A stretch of DNA of 64,000 nucleotides from Desmodesmus armatus (lineage: Eukaryota > Chlorophyta > Chlorophyceae > Sphaeropleales > Scenedesmaceae): positions 495,001 to 559,000 of the forward strand of contig VIIQ02000007.1 of assembly GCA_007449985.2 (NCBI GenBank), read 5' to 3'. Below the pieces are notes generated by a model. It was not told the origin of the DNA. It worked only from the letters and a program-made list of their open reading frames with translations, and did not search any database. The position numbers and the translations under genes are program-made. Shown piece after piece: positions 45,356 through 57,604 of the stretch. The stretch's first letter is position 1. Each line of letters begins with the position of its first letter.

Positions 45356-47590
45356 AATGGCCAGCTTGGCCCTGGGGGCTTGTGATGTCACGTCTCCCTC
45401 GTGGGCGGCCGCGGGGTGGGTCAGCACTGCAGTGCACTGAAGGTGGCTAGTCCGCACGGCAGTATGCGGCAGTATGTATGGTTGGCAATCGTTGCTGTCA
45501 GTGCGTGGCTCCAGTGCATCTTATGCATGATACAGCTACACTGTCGCAGCAGCCGTGTGTTTGCAAGCACTGGGTGTGCAACTGTGAACTGGTGTTTGTG
45601 TGTTGGCATCGCGGCTTGCTGTTGACTTGTGTGTGTGCCCAGTCTTGGCTTCCTGTGTGCCACATGCTACTGTCAGCAGGTGAAGTCAAGGCTATTTTCC
45701 ACTGGCCGAGCTCTGTCATGGGTTGTTTTTTTATAGTGTGTCGGGTGCGCTGGTGACAACTCTGAATAAGGGTTCATCTCAGGGGGTTGGTGCAAGGGTG
45801 CGGCAGGTGTGCCACACATTTTATGCTGGAGCTGTGTTGGAAGTGCAGGCGTATTTCATTCCACAACCTCATTTCATTCTGCTGCCGCTGTGGTGTGCAT
45901 GCATTGAAGCAGCTGCAGAAATGCAGCCACACAGCTTCAGAACGTGCATTGCCGCGCAGAACCCTTCTGCTTTCTGTTTGGTTACGACAATGCAGGCTTG
46001 CAGTTTTTTGGGGTGCATCCCTGGAAATGCTGAGTTTTGTGGCTCTCATAGTGTCAGGGCATGCAAGGCCTTGCATGCAACCTGTGCAAGGTGCTGTCAT
46101 TGCATGCCGTGCGTGGTCTGACCTGCATCGGGCCTTCTATGCACTCCAGGTGCTGAGATGCACCTGCGCCAAACACAGTCTTCCCCACTGCCGGCATACA
46201 CAGCAACACGGTCATGTCCCTGGTCTTATGTGTCTCGGACTTGCACATGCACATGCATGGCATGTCTGGGCTGGCCAATTGCTCATGCTGGCCGTGCCTT
46301 CAGCTCCTATGCAGATTGGCAGGTGAACCATGTGGTGACATGGCCTGCATGGCCTATCCTGACTAGGCCTTATTATGCAGCAACTGTGGCATGCCCTGGA
46401 GGCAGGCTGTGCACTGGGGCACGCTAGTGTGGAACACCGGGCTGTCCACACACAGCTTCGGTCGCTAATCTTGTGGTGCATCTTACAGGCACGTCTTGTG
46501 TTGTTTGAGCTTTTGCACTGAAGTTGTACAGTGATGTGTACACCGTTTGCGAGCAGAGTGTTACAGAACAACTAGTGCTGCAGCTGGCGTTGTAACAATC
46601 CTTAGGGTGATGCATCCACATTGGCAGGTCGTATGTGCGATGGTGACAGCGGCACTGCGGTCCATTCAATACGCGGCACGTGCCAGCTTACAGTCCACTA
46701 GCTGCATCCTCTGCAGAAGGGTGGTGTTGTGCAATATGTTGCGCAGCACGCATTGGACAGCAAAACACATGCACACAAGCACTGTAGCCGGCCACCTTAT
46801 GCAGCAAAGGAAACTTGTAGCTGGCTCGTGCCAACACCTCAAACGTGAGCCTGGTTTGTGCAGACAATCCAGCAAGTGCACTGTACAGTGAGCATATACA
46901 CTTTACACATAGATCAAGGTAAGCCCGCGTGTAGACAAGAGTGTGCGCAGCCTCACACCTTCTTTCCAGGTCAAGACGCTTGCTTTCAGAGGCAAACTTT
47001 GTACCACTTTGTCACCACATATGCGCTATAGCCACCACAGACCTAGTTGGCCCTGGTGCTGTGCCGGGCACATGCAGCACAGCTCACGGACAGATACAGG
47101 GCCTGTGGAATGTGATCTCATGAGAAAACAACCCACCAGCCAAGCACCCTGTCGAATTCGACCACACCAGGCGCATGCCAGTAAAGCTGCCAGCAGTGGC
47201 GTGCTCCGAAGGCACAACATCATCCAGCCGTTCGACAACAGTACAGCGGATTCGAGCCGCATTACACCTGTACAGGGAGCAACGCTGCTGCACCAGCCAT
47301 GTCCAGTCAGTCGGTCAGCCAGCCAGGTAGCACACCGCCATAGCGCAACAGCACTTGGAGGATGTCTCACACTGCTGCTCACAACCTGCCATGCAACTGA
47401 GGGCTGCAGGCAATTTTACGTCAATTCAAGCAAGGCATAAGCAAATGCGCCGTGCAATGTTTTTATTCGCCTGCATCCGTCACTGATTAGCAGCAGCATT
47501 AGTGCCGCAAACTCAACACTATGGTTTGGGCTCGAGCAGCGGCGAACTACCAGCTGCTCAGGAGCCTTCAACACAAAACTGCTGTTGGGT
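45356..47590. other. Intergenic region between RING gene and wall-type gene
   Basis: 2.2 kb between convergent 3' ends. No gene supported; frames are short. TTACA (reverse TGTAA) is present at 47262 for the gene to the right. Confidence 0.55.
47262..47266 (-). terminator. Possible TGTAA signal for the Tyr/Pro-rich gene
   Basis: TTACA on the plus strand reads TGTAA on the minus strand, 325 bp past the stop at 47591. No closer copy was noticed. Confidence 0.4.
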
Positions 47591-49969
47591 TTACCGGCTC
47601 TGGCTGTTTGCCTTGCCGGCAGGGACAGCATTGGTGCTGGCGGAAGCCTGTGCTGGCACTTTGACAGACACCTTCTGGGCAGCCAATTGAACGGTCGGGG
47701 CGTTCGCCTTTGCTGCGGCCGCGCTCAAAGCAGGCACAAGCACAGCAGGCTGAGCTTTGCTGCTTGACTTGGCCTGCATGGACGTTGCCAGGTCCTGCTT
47801 CGGTGTGCGGACGCCACCAGTGACCTTGGCGTTACCGATGGTCGTGAAACCGACCTCGTGCCCGGAGCCGACCTCTGACGCAAGGGCGGCGCGCTTGCTC
47901 TTCTTTCCTCGCTTATTGATGGACTTGCTCCCCTTCTTCGGCGTGCTGGTGCGTGTGCCGTTCTTGCTCTTGCCGATCTTCAGCAGGCACTCCTCTGGGC
48001 AGTCAGTCTCAGGGTCGCAAATGCAGCAAACGTCGTCAGGGTTTGTCTCGCAGTCGATGATAGGAGGATTGCAAGAGTCGTCCGTGCAGCCATCGCCGCC
48101 GCCATCGCCGAGGTCAACATCGCCACCGTACGGCACGTGGGGCACGATGTCATCGCAGCAAATGGCCTTGATCGTGAAGTCACAGGAGAAGTTGAAGCCC
48201 TCCTGCTGAATCTGGGGAGGGGGGGGCATGGACTTGAGCGCCATGTGACCCAGGTCCCATGCACAGTACACAGGGTGGTCCCAGGGCTCAACGTTGTCCC
48301 AATCCTGAGGGGGCATGGTTGTAATGCGGGTGGTGGTGCCCACAAAGCGCTCCAGGTAGTTGCCGTCATAGCATGTGTAGCTGCACATGCCACCCAGAGT
48401 GAGGCGGTCCTTGCAGCCCATGAAGGCAGACACCACACCTGACAGCTCGTGGTCGGGGGTGATGACGTCATCATAGGGCTGTGTGTAGAAGGCGCCAAAC
48501 ACCTCGGACTGGCAGATGCTAGACACGGGCTTGTGATCTGCGTGAACAGCGGGGGTTGGTGGAAATCATAGAGGAAAACCAGGCAGTCAGTTGAGTAGAG
48601 AGGGCGCACACAGTTTGCTGAGGAACATATGAGGTAAATATCAAGAATGCACCATGAATCTGACACCTTCCAGAAGGGGTGTATTCCCAGAAGGCAGGAG
48701 GAGGTAGCACTACGTCTGTCACACTGCAGGTGTTGACAGATAGTATACATGGAGTAGGTGTACTTGTGAGGTTAGATCACAGCTTACAGGTGTATCAATG
48801 CTGGCGAAGCTGCGATGCCATCTTGAAGGCTGCCCGCCATTACACGACAAGCAGAATGGGGAATGCTGCCCCCATTCATGTGTAGGCACAGCCCAAGTGG
48901 GCACCACAGCAGTCTAGCAAGGGGTCGGATCATCACTGACGATCGCAGGCCAGGCGCCATGCAATCAAGGTATTTGGGAACCCCAGCCATTCCTGTCATC
49001 CCTGAAACAGTAGGCCTGCTGGCGTTTGCACTGCGTTAGACCATCAGCCACTTACCAGGCTTAGGGTAATAGGGCTTGGGTGTGGGGTGCGGGGCATAGT
49101 AAGGTGCTGGTGCGGGAGGGTAGTAGGGCTTGGGTGTTGGTGCAGGGTAGTAGCCCCCCTCTGGATGTTGGTAGGCAGGTGGCTGCTGAGGGTACTGGTA
49201 CCGGGGCTGGTGGGGCTGTTGGTACTGAGGGTATTGTGGCTGCTGTGGCTGTTGGGGGTATTGTGGGTACTGAGGCTGCTGCTGCTGCTGGTAGCCCTGG
49301 TAGGGGTACTGAGTCTGCTGCTGGGGTGCGCTGTAGTAAGCAGCACCAGCCATGGGCTGCTGTGCAGCCTGCTGCTGTTGGGCATAGGGGGCCTGGTATG
49401 AGGGGTTGGGCAGCTGGGAGTTGTAGCCTGGGTTGCCATAGGCTGCACCAGGGGCTGCATAATCGTCAGTCTTCTTGCCATAATAGTAATCCTTCAGGCT
49501 TGGCTCTGCAGAAGCCAAAAGCAGGGAAATTGGTGGGTTCAAAAGCCATATGGAGCCTACAAGACATAAGCCAACTCTCTCCCCTATAACCAAGGAAGGG
49601 GCCCCCACTGAGTGAGGTGCCGGTCAGGTTGCTACTGCTCCTGCACTCAAACAGTGCACCTCTCTCGAGTTTCCTGCTACATGTTGTGCAGGCTGGCTGG
49701 CCAATGAGCATGGCTGCAGTGCTTGTAGAATTTTGATACTTACTGTCCCTGTATGCTGAAGGCACAACCTTCATTGGCTGCACATGGGTAACAGAAGCCT
49801 GACCTGCTGCTGTCGACGCCTGCTGCTGTTGCAGTGCTCCCGCGACGGCGCTGTTCACGGCACCTCCTCTGTAAGCAGTAGGTTCTGCCGCAGCACTAAC
49901 GTGAAGGGCTGATGCTGCCAACACCGCTCCACAAAGCGCTACAAGCAGCAACTTCGTGTTGCCCGCCAT
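47591..49969 (-). CDS. Secreted extensin-like Tyr/Gln/Pro-rich protein with cysteine-rich C-terminal domain
   Basis: Three minus-strand exons, 49969-49744, 49505-49056 and 48537-47591, with phase-1 joins, give 540 residues. A signal peptide (MAGNTKLLLVALCGAVLAAS) is followed by AAEPTAYRGG; exon 1 ends PSAYRD. Exon 2 is a low-complexity Tyr/Gln/Pro domain (YPQYPQQPQQPQYPQY) ending in PYYP repeats (PTPKPYYPPAPAPYYAP), like the cross-linking motifs of extensins. Exon 3 opens with a folded domain rich in Cys and Trp (CSYTCYDGNYLERF, WDHPVYCAWDLGHMALK, FNFSCDFTIKAICCDD). Then comes an acidic Cys cluster (DCETNPDDVCCICDPETDC), a Lys-rich stretch (KKGSKSINKRGKKSKR) and an Ala/Val tail. A wall glycoprotein role is inferred. 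I could not match the Cys domain to pherophorins. Confidence 0.85.
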
Positions 49970-51365
49970 TTCTGCTCTGGTTGGCCTGACGCAATATACT
50001 ACGTTGATTTGGCTGAGAAACAGTCAATTTGGAATGATTATGTTTACTTTAAGGTTTGGAGGCTCTGAAACGAGCGCCCACAACTTGTTTGGCGGCAAGC
50101 ACGGGAGGGACTAATGAAAGGAAGCGAACGTGTGACGTTGGAACAACGAACAAAGCATGCAAACTGCGCTCCTGCTCGGTGCAGCACAGTAGCTGCATCC
50201 GCCCCGGATGATTCGCTACAAATGTAACACCTTGGCTCACGTCCCCGAGACTATTCACTTTCAATACGGCTTGAGTTGTTTGTGTATCATAACGAAGTTC
50301 AAAAGACTTTTGTCACAGGTCAACCTCGTTGAGCCGCTGTTTGCAGCCTATCAGTGCCACCCGTCACCCACAACAAACCGCACCAAGTGTATGAAGCTGG
50401 CCTCAAATGCAAATCGAAGGGACATGATCGACAATAAAGACCTTGGTAGAGTCCATCACAAACATCAGACCGAGAGGAGGGAGCACACACACGTGTGTGG
50501 GTACCCTGGCTGCCTGCAAAAAATTCTCAGTCTTCCGCCCCTGCTAAATGCCTCCTGTCTAATGTGCCCCACAATGCTGCCTACGGTGCTGACATAGCAT
50601 TTGGCAAGACGTGAGCATGCAGCCCAAGCATATGAGCAACCCCACCTACCACCTGCCCCTGAAACCGATGACGTGTCAACCTGCAGGGTGTCCTGCAGCA
50701 GCAGATCGCAAAATGCTGCTGCTCCAAGGAGATAAAAGCCAGACCTGTCCCTTCCCCAGCACCATTCGCGTGGGTCATAACTGGACAGGGCCGTTCACCC
50801 CACTAAAAAAAAGCAGTACACCAGTTGTGTTGCACGCCCCACAACAAAACCACCTACAAACAAAGCATGTTCACCAAAGGGCCCCTGCTGCAAAATTGCT
50901 CCCCCAAAACTGGAAACACAGCTGCGAACATACCCCATGCTGAAAAGTCAAAATCCTATGCTGACTGCAGTTCAGCAGGAGCTTCTGCTGACTGCACTAC
51001 AACGGTGCGCACAAGTAGCTTGCTAATCAACATGCCACGTGCGGTGTGACAGGTTGTGCCCAGGTGATGGGCCTGTTATTCTGCCGTCACCCCATTTCTG
51101 CCTGTGGATACATGAGTCATCAAAGCACACCCCACTCTAAGCATGACGCCTTCCCTCACAGGGCAGTCATTGACTGCAAAAACGCAAACCAAGGGTGAGC
51201 ACACGCCCACACAGCTGCTTGGGCAGCTGCTGGATAACAAAACTGCATTTCCCTGCTGACAAACTGGGCCGCACCAATGTCTCTCGCATCAGCTTCCGCG
51301 CCGCACTGCCATCTCATGCTAGACAGACATGAGCTATGTCTGACTGCAGCAGCTTCTGCTGCAGA
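49970..51365. other. Region upstream of the Tyr/Pro-rich gene
   Basis: 1.4 kb between the start of one minus-strand gene and the stop of the next. It must contain the promoter of the first and the 3' UTR of the second. No conserved element, RNA gene or ORF is convincing. Confidence 0.55.
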
Positions 51366-54300
51366 TCAGCCCAGCAGCTCAAAGGGGTTGCTGCCACCCC
51401 TGTGCCCTTTGCCCTTCGCCTGCACAGCACCCCCTTTCCCTGCCCAGCCTTTGTCCTTGTTGCTGCTGCTTGCGCTCTCAACCCTGTCGCGCCTGCCGCT
51501 TCCTGCTGCCTTGGGCGCCCCCTGCTGCTGCCTGTGCTGGTCCCTGCTGCCGCTGCTGCTCATGTGGTTGACTGCTGCCTGCAGCTGCCAGGGCAGAGCT
51601 GTCACCTCCTCCTGCACAGAAAGCAGCGCAATGCACAGCAGCATATGGCACGGGTCAAAAAGGATCGAATCCGCAGACAGAGCAGCGTGCAAGTTGCCAC
51701 GCCATCAAAGAACTGGGACTTGCGCATCCAGGCAAGGATAAGCAAACCACAGTCTGGTAACAGCAAGTATGCACACTGGCCTGCCTTTGGTGCCAAACAG
51801 GCTCCCAATACAACCAGTCCTGTTGCTTCATGGACTACACACACCCATGATCGTGCGCCATCCACACTCCACAACCAAGCCAGGGGTCAAGCAACGTATC
51901 CCTCACCTGCACGGCTGTGGGGCACTCCTGCCAGCGGTGGCCCTGCTGGCGGCACAGCGAGCAGCGCTTGATGGGGCAGCTCTCAGAGTCGTGACCGGGC
52001 TCATGGCAGTACCTGGAAACAAAAACAATGGCAATGTTTGATCAAGATACCCAGAAGGAAATTCGTACTACCGACCAGCCTTCCTGACCTGCACCAGGTG
52101 ACCGCCACCAATGCCAAGGGTTGTTGACATATGCTTCACTGTTTCTTTGCGCTGTCTGTTCCATGCCAGCCCATGCAGCTGAGGACAAGCTCAGAACCAA
52201 GATGAATGGCCCCCTGGTAAAACAAAAAAAATGGCCTGACAGGGGTGCTGAGCACAGCTGCCATACACAAGGGCAAAAGGGTGCGGCCTCCCTTACCTGC
52301 AGTAGCCAGGGCAGTCAGCCTCGCCGTGCCCGTACCACTGGCAGAACCTGCAAACAAAGCAGAACAGCAGGCGAGACCGCATATCACATGGAGAGTCTAG
52401 TGTGTGGCGTGCTGGAGCCTGCTGCTGCCTCCAAGTCTTGAGATGGGGCCACACTACACGCTACAGTTCCAGGTGTAGGCTGGGACCAGATCTAGTGGGG
52501 GTCTGCTGCTGGTGGTCCTTCAAACGAATCGCTACAAACACTGCCTACTTCCAGGTTGCAAACATACCGCAATGCCATGCAGAACTTCTCAGATACTGCC
52601 GCCCACTACTGGCTGCCACGCACAAATGAATGCTTTGAATCCAACCATGCCAACATGCACAAACATGAGGACGAAGCATTAATAGTTGCCTTACCTGCAC
52701 TGCTGCTGAGGGCAGTCAGCGTCTGGGTGCCCAAAGTGCTCACACACCCCGCACTGCGGCTGCCTGCACTTGCGCCCCACCGGCGGGTCATGGTGCCCCC
52801 CGCACGTGCTGCACGCACCCCTGCAGCACCCTGTGTCATGCCCGTAGCGGCTGCAAGCATCGCAGTAGGGCGTCTCACACTCAGGCCCCTCGTGCCCTGG
52901 CTCCCCACAGGTGTAGCACACAGGCCCTGATGCGTAGAGGTACTGCCGGCTAGCCAGCACAGCAGCATCCACACCAGCAGTAGCCCCAGCACCCCCTGCT
53001 TCCTGGTACTCCTGCGCTCCTGCACCCTCAGCTAGCTGGAACCCTGCCCCGCTGCCATCCCCGTCATCATAAGGAGACCACCCCGTGCTGACCCCCTGGC
53101 CAGATATGCCCCTGCTGTCAGCCCCAAAGCTGGCGCTCCCCTGGCCGTACCCTGTGCCAGTCTCGCCCCCCAGGAATGAGGACCCTGAGGGGGCCACCAG
53201 CAGGCCTGTGGCACCGCCCTCCCCTGCTGTGCTGCTGTCGAGCTCGTAGTCAAACATGTCACTGGTGCCAGAGGCAGGCGCTGGGGCCAGGTCATCAGCC
53301 CACTCTGGCTGCTGCTGCTGCCAGCCAGGCGGCTGCTGAGGAGGCTGCTGCTGCTGCTGCTGTGGGGCCTTGAGGGCTGCTTGCCGCTGCCGGTCAGCTG
53401 CAAGCGCTGATGCTGCAGTCCAGCTAGACCCTGCTGCTGCTGGCTGCTGTGCCCTCCCTGCACCCTGGCCTGCTGCTGCTGCTGCTGGAGGCTGCTGCGC
53501 CCATCCAGCTGCTGCTGCTGGTGGCTGTGCCTGCTGCCCCCAGCCAGCTGCGCGTGAGCCTTCTGCTGCTGTTGGTGTTGGTGGGTGCTCCTGCTGTCCC
53601 CAGCTGCCTGCACGTGAGGCATCTGCTGGTGCTGCTGGTTGCTGCGCTGACTGCGCCCAGCCGCCTGACTCTGAGCTTTCTACTGCAGAGCCCCAGGTGG
53701 CCTGCGAAGGAGCCCTCTCTGCGGCAGTAGCAGCTGTTGTAGCAGCTGCAGCAGCAGCAGCGGCAGCGGCTTGTGGTGCTGCTGCCTGCGCCGCGTGAGG
53801 GTCTGCACCCGTTGCGTCTGCCGCTGCTGCGCCGGCAGCTGCGGACATCCCAGCTGCTGCTGCTGCCGCTGCTGCCTCTGGTGTCAGCGTGCCTCGCGCC
53901 CAGCCAGGAGGTGCAGCACCATCCACAGGAGCCCCTGAGAACCCTGCACCACCCATTGGTGCTGCCCCTGACCCAGGCCCAAGCTGTGGCTGCTGCCCCA
54001 CCCCAGGCCCTGCTGCTGCTGTATGCCCTGCAAAGCCCTGACCACTCCCAGGCCCTCCTGCTGCTGCTGCTGCTGGCCCAAGGGTGCCCCAGGGTCCAGG
54101 TGGTGCAGCGCCTGGCCCAGGCATGGGGCCTGGGCCGGCTGCTGCTCCTGGCGGCATGAAGCCAGCAGGTGGTGGTGGGTAAGGCCCACCAGGCGGATGC
54201 CCTCCTGCCATGCCTGCTGCTGCTGCCGCCGCTGCTGCTGCTGCTGCCGCCGCTGCTGCCTGGGGTTGCCCATGTGGTGGCGCCCAGCCACCTGAGGGCG

Positions 54301-55564
54301 GGCCAGGCATGTGCATGTGGGGCCCAGGTGGCATGCCCAGTGGGCCGGGTGGCGGCCAGCCTGGCGCTCCCATTGGGCCAGGTCCCATCCCCATGGGGCC
54401 TGGTGGCATGCCCATGGGGCCAGGTCCCATGCCCATTGGCCCGGGTCCCATGCCCATGGGCCCTGGTGGCATGCTCATCGGGCCGGGTCCCATGCCCATT
54501 GGGCCAGGTGCCATGCCCATTGGGCCGGGTCCCATGCCCATTTGGCCAGCTGCCATTGCCTGTGAGCCTGGCGGCATGCCCATGAAGCCATGGCCTGGCA
54601 TTGGCATTGAGGTGTGCATGGGCATGGGTCCTGACATGGGCATGCAGCCATGCAGCAGCAGCTGAGGAGGGGCCAGCATAGGCATGGACCCTGAGGGCGG
54701 GCCCATGGGGTGGCCCATCATGCTGTGTCCTGCTGCTGCTGCCGCGGCTGCTGCTGCTGCCTCATGTACTGCAGCTGGGTGCCAGGGGGTGGGTCCCGCA
54801 CTGTGAGGCCCTAGAGGCACCATGCCTGGTGGGGGCTGCATGAACCCTCCTGCAGGAAAGTGCTGCAGCTGCTGCTGCAAGGACACTGGCGGCATCTGTG
54901 CTCCTGCTCCTGCTGCTCCTGGGTGAGCATGTGGTCCTGAGGAGGGGCCCTGCTGACTGCTGCTGTCAGCAGCCCCTGTTGCTGATGCGCGGTGCTTTGC
55001 CAGCAGAGAAAACAAGCCGCCCCCACTGCCGCTGGCAGGACCACTGGAGCTGCTGTTGGTGGCGCCTGGTCCTGCAGGATTGCCGGGTGTGCTGGCATGG
55101 GAAGGTGGCGGGAAACCTGCCTGGAGCGCCATGTCAGGGGCCCCTGCAGCTGCAGGAGCAGGCGCTCCAGCACCAGCAGCTGCATGGTGCGCCTGTGTGC
55201 TGCTGCTGGTGCCGGCATGCGCCTGCAGGTGCGGAGGCAGCAGCTGCTGCTGGTGGTGCTGGGCTGCTGAGTGGTCTATGTGGTGTCCTGCGGCTGCTGC
55301 AGGCGCCGCAGGCGTGTGCTGGGGCTGTGCTGCTGCCACTCCTCCAAAGCCAGGAGGGGGACCACGTGGCCGTGTGCTGTGCTCTGTGTGTTGCTGTGCA
55401 GATGATGGCTGCTGGTCTGCTGGCGCCGCTGCAACGCTCTGCTGCTGTGGCACATGGTGCTGCTGGTGCTGGAAGCCTGGGGGTGCCATGCTGCGGGTTA
55501 CTGATGGTGGACCGAAGCCTGGAGGGGGCACATGGCTGGATGAAAACCCGGGCGGGGGCTGCAT
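51366..55564 (-). CDS. Large low-complexity protein with about seven CCHC zinc knuckles
   Basis: Four minus-strand exons: 55564-52695, 52347-52297, 52012-51907 and 51611-51366, giving 1090 residues. The start MQPPPGFSSSHVPPPGFG begins a series of PPGF motifs. Residues to about 880 are Pro/Ala/Gln/Gly/Met low complexity, including MGMGPGP repeats and long Ala runs. Zinc knuckles follow from about 882: CYTCGEPGHEGPEC, CDACSRYGHDTGC, CSTCGGHH, CGVCEHFGHPDADC, CQWYGHGEADC, CHEPGHDSESC and CSLCRQQGHRWQEC, two of them on their own small exons. A Lys/Gly/Ser tail ends NPFELLG. Knuckle clusters of this kind occur in AIR/ZCCHC7 proteins of nuclear RNA surveillance and other RNA binders; nucleic acid binding is the safe inference. 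A GTG nine bases upstream extends the frame, but ATG at 55564 is preferred. Confidence 0.88.
54366..54546 (-). repeat. Coding repeat encoding MGMGPGP-type units
   Basis: About ten 18-21 base units (CCCATGCCCATTGGGCCGGG on the plus strand) encode GPMGMGPG and GPMGMPPG on the minus strand, within exon 1 of the zinc-knuckle gene. Confidence 0.9.
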
Positions 55565-56011
55565 GCTGCACACAGGTGATTACAGAAGCTGATGTGATAG
55601 CCCTGCGCTACATGTGGGCACTCTGGGCTGCGTGACTGTGCCACATGGGGCTCCGGAAGCAGCAGAGCTCAGCTGAGATAGCCAGCAGGTGTTTGGCTAC
55701 AGCCTACTCAAACCTTATGCCCTGGCTGAGACACTACTAAGATCCAGCCGGAGAACAAGGCAAACGATCAGACAAGTGTGTCGATGATCCAGCTGGACTG
55801 GTGACTTTGACGAAGTAGCCCACGATGCATGCAGGATAGTGCTTAATTTACCTGCGGCCTCAAACGTATTTTTAGCAACACTGGTTTGACCCCTGAACCC
55901 GTTTTGAATGGAACATATGTCATTTCAGCTGTTCATGAACAGTGCTCTGTCTTTGCTGTCCGGATCAAAGACCGGCAGTAAATCAACTCGGAGGCAGCTG
56001 ACATCACCATA

Positions 56012-56096
56012 ACCACCACCACCACCAACACAACACCACCACCACCACCACCACCATGGTGGCCACCACCACCACCACCACCACCACCACCACCAT
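56012..56096. repeat. CAC/ACC trinucleotide microsatellite
   Basis: Nearly uninterrupted ACC units over about 85 bp, broken once by ATGGTGG. It lies outside supported coding sequence. Confidence 0.95.
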
Positions 56097-57530
56097 CACT
56101 GCCGCCACCAGTATCCCTCCGTGACTGCCCTTGCCTTGAAAGTTAGCTACCTGACCACCACTGTTGGGGTTTGCATTACGACAACTGTGTCATGTTCGTT
56201 TCTTGTCCCTCCTCCAGACTCCAGCTGCAGCTGGCACAGGCTTGCTGGCACCACCACCCCCTTGCGAACACGGCAGCCTGTCAGTCGAAAGCATGGCCGC
56301 TCAGCAAGCTGCTGCAACAGCTCAAACCACTGGCTGTTCCCATACGCGGGGTACAAGCATGGCTCTATCACGCCATTCTCAGCGTTGTTCACATTGTGCT
56401 GGCGGCATCACAACAGTATACTTGCAGCGCACACACCTCAGGACATCTGAGGTGTGGGCCAGCAGTCCGCAGGTAAATCAACCACAGCTGTTGGCAACCA
56501 CAGTTTTCAGCACTTAGAGCAGCAGAGTGATTCTGTCTGCTTGCCAGGCAGGTGTGACTGCACTTTTGAATGCCAGAGACAGGTCAGTCAGGTCAAAAGC
56601 AGCCAGCTGCGGATGGAACTTGTGAGACATGACGGTACCGAGTGCTGGCCAGCAGCATTGACTTGCAGCCAGTTGTTTGACGCTGTCATTGACATGCCGG
56701 GCACTGTGGCACTCATCTTCCAAACAACACTAAGTCAGTGCAGCACAAGCTGTGCTGGTGGAAAGGCCCTTTCCACTGTTGGCAACTGTAGCACAGCAGC
56801 CAGCCACAACACTCCCGGGGGGGGGGGGCACAGCATACTCTGAGCCTATCAGCCGCACTTCTTGCAGCAGTTGGCCATCTAGGCCACCACGTGAGCTGGC
56901 AGCGCTAGCAATGTTGCCCTCAGAGCCACAGCATTTGGTGTTGCACAGGGCGCATCCTGGATGATTTAGCGTAGCAAGCATGACTGGACGCAGCAAGTGT
57001 CAATAGAGTGTCTCGTATGTTGCTTATTTGTATGGTGAGGACGCATCAAGCTTCTAACATGCTTCAAGTTGTGATTGTGACCACCAGCCAAGCCAGCATG
57101 CGCGGCCGGCCCAGGCCCAGCTTGCTCACTTCACTGATTCAAACGCACCCCATGCCATACTTGTATAACTAAGTCTATGTACATGGGCATGACATTCACA
57201 CCCTCAAACCTTCAAAACACATAAATGGACGCCATCATTTGGTGGACTGGCTGACTCAGTCAACTCGACTGGTCCTCCCCCTTGAAAAGCACAGGCCTTG
57301 CAAGGAGCTAGCTGACTGTGGCATCCATCGGAGCTGACAGCGGCGTACCGTTAGTCTGTGCCGGTCAGCTACCGCGGAAGCTGCACCTGACGAGTGGTTC
57401 GCCGGGTTTACCATTGGTGGTTGACGGCGGCAGCTTCCGGCCTGCAACAGTACATTCTATTTTTCATTACTCTCACCACCCATCCACTTGGGCTCCGTTC
57501 ACCGCCTTCCTTGAGCCTTGCCCTGCCTTT

Positions 57531-57580
57531 CCTTCCACTTCCCTCCACTTCCCTCCACTTCCCTCCGTTTCCCTCCATTT
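57531..57580 (+). repeat. Pyrimidine decamer repeats in the leader of gene D
   Basis: Five CCCTCCACTT-like decamers end 24 bp before the ATG at 57605. The leaders of copies A-C have related but non-repeated CATCCCTCC(A/G)TTTCCCT sequence, supporting common descent of the 5' UTRs. Confidence 0.85.
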
Positions 57581-57604
57581 GTACTCTCGACTCAAGCAGC
57601 GGCC

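Larger units (their letters stand above)
55565..57604. other. Divergent intergenic region, zinc-knuckle gene and His/Gly gene D
   Basis: Two kilobases between opposite starts. It contains the CAC microsatellite at 56012-56096 and pyrimidine decamers just before 57605. No gene supported. Confidence 0.55.

Noticed and set aside
47591..48537. Pherophorin domain assignment for the Cys-rich exon
   Set aside because: Number and spacing of cysteines did not match what I know of pherophorin domains.
55565..55573. Upstream GTG start for the zinc-knuckle protein
   Set aside because: An in-frame ATG (55564) is nine bases downstream; GTG initiation is not expected in a nuclear gene.
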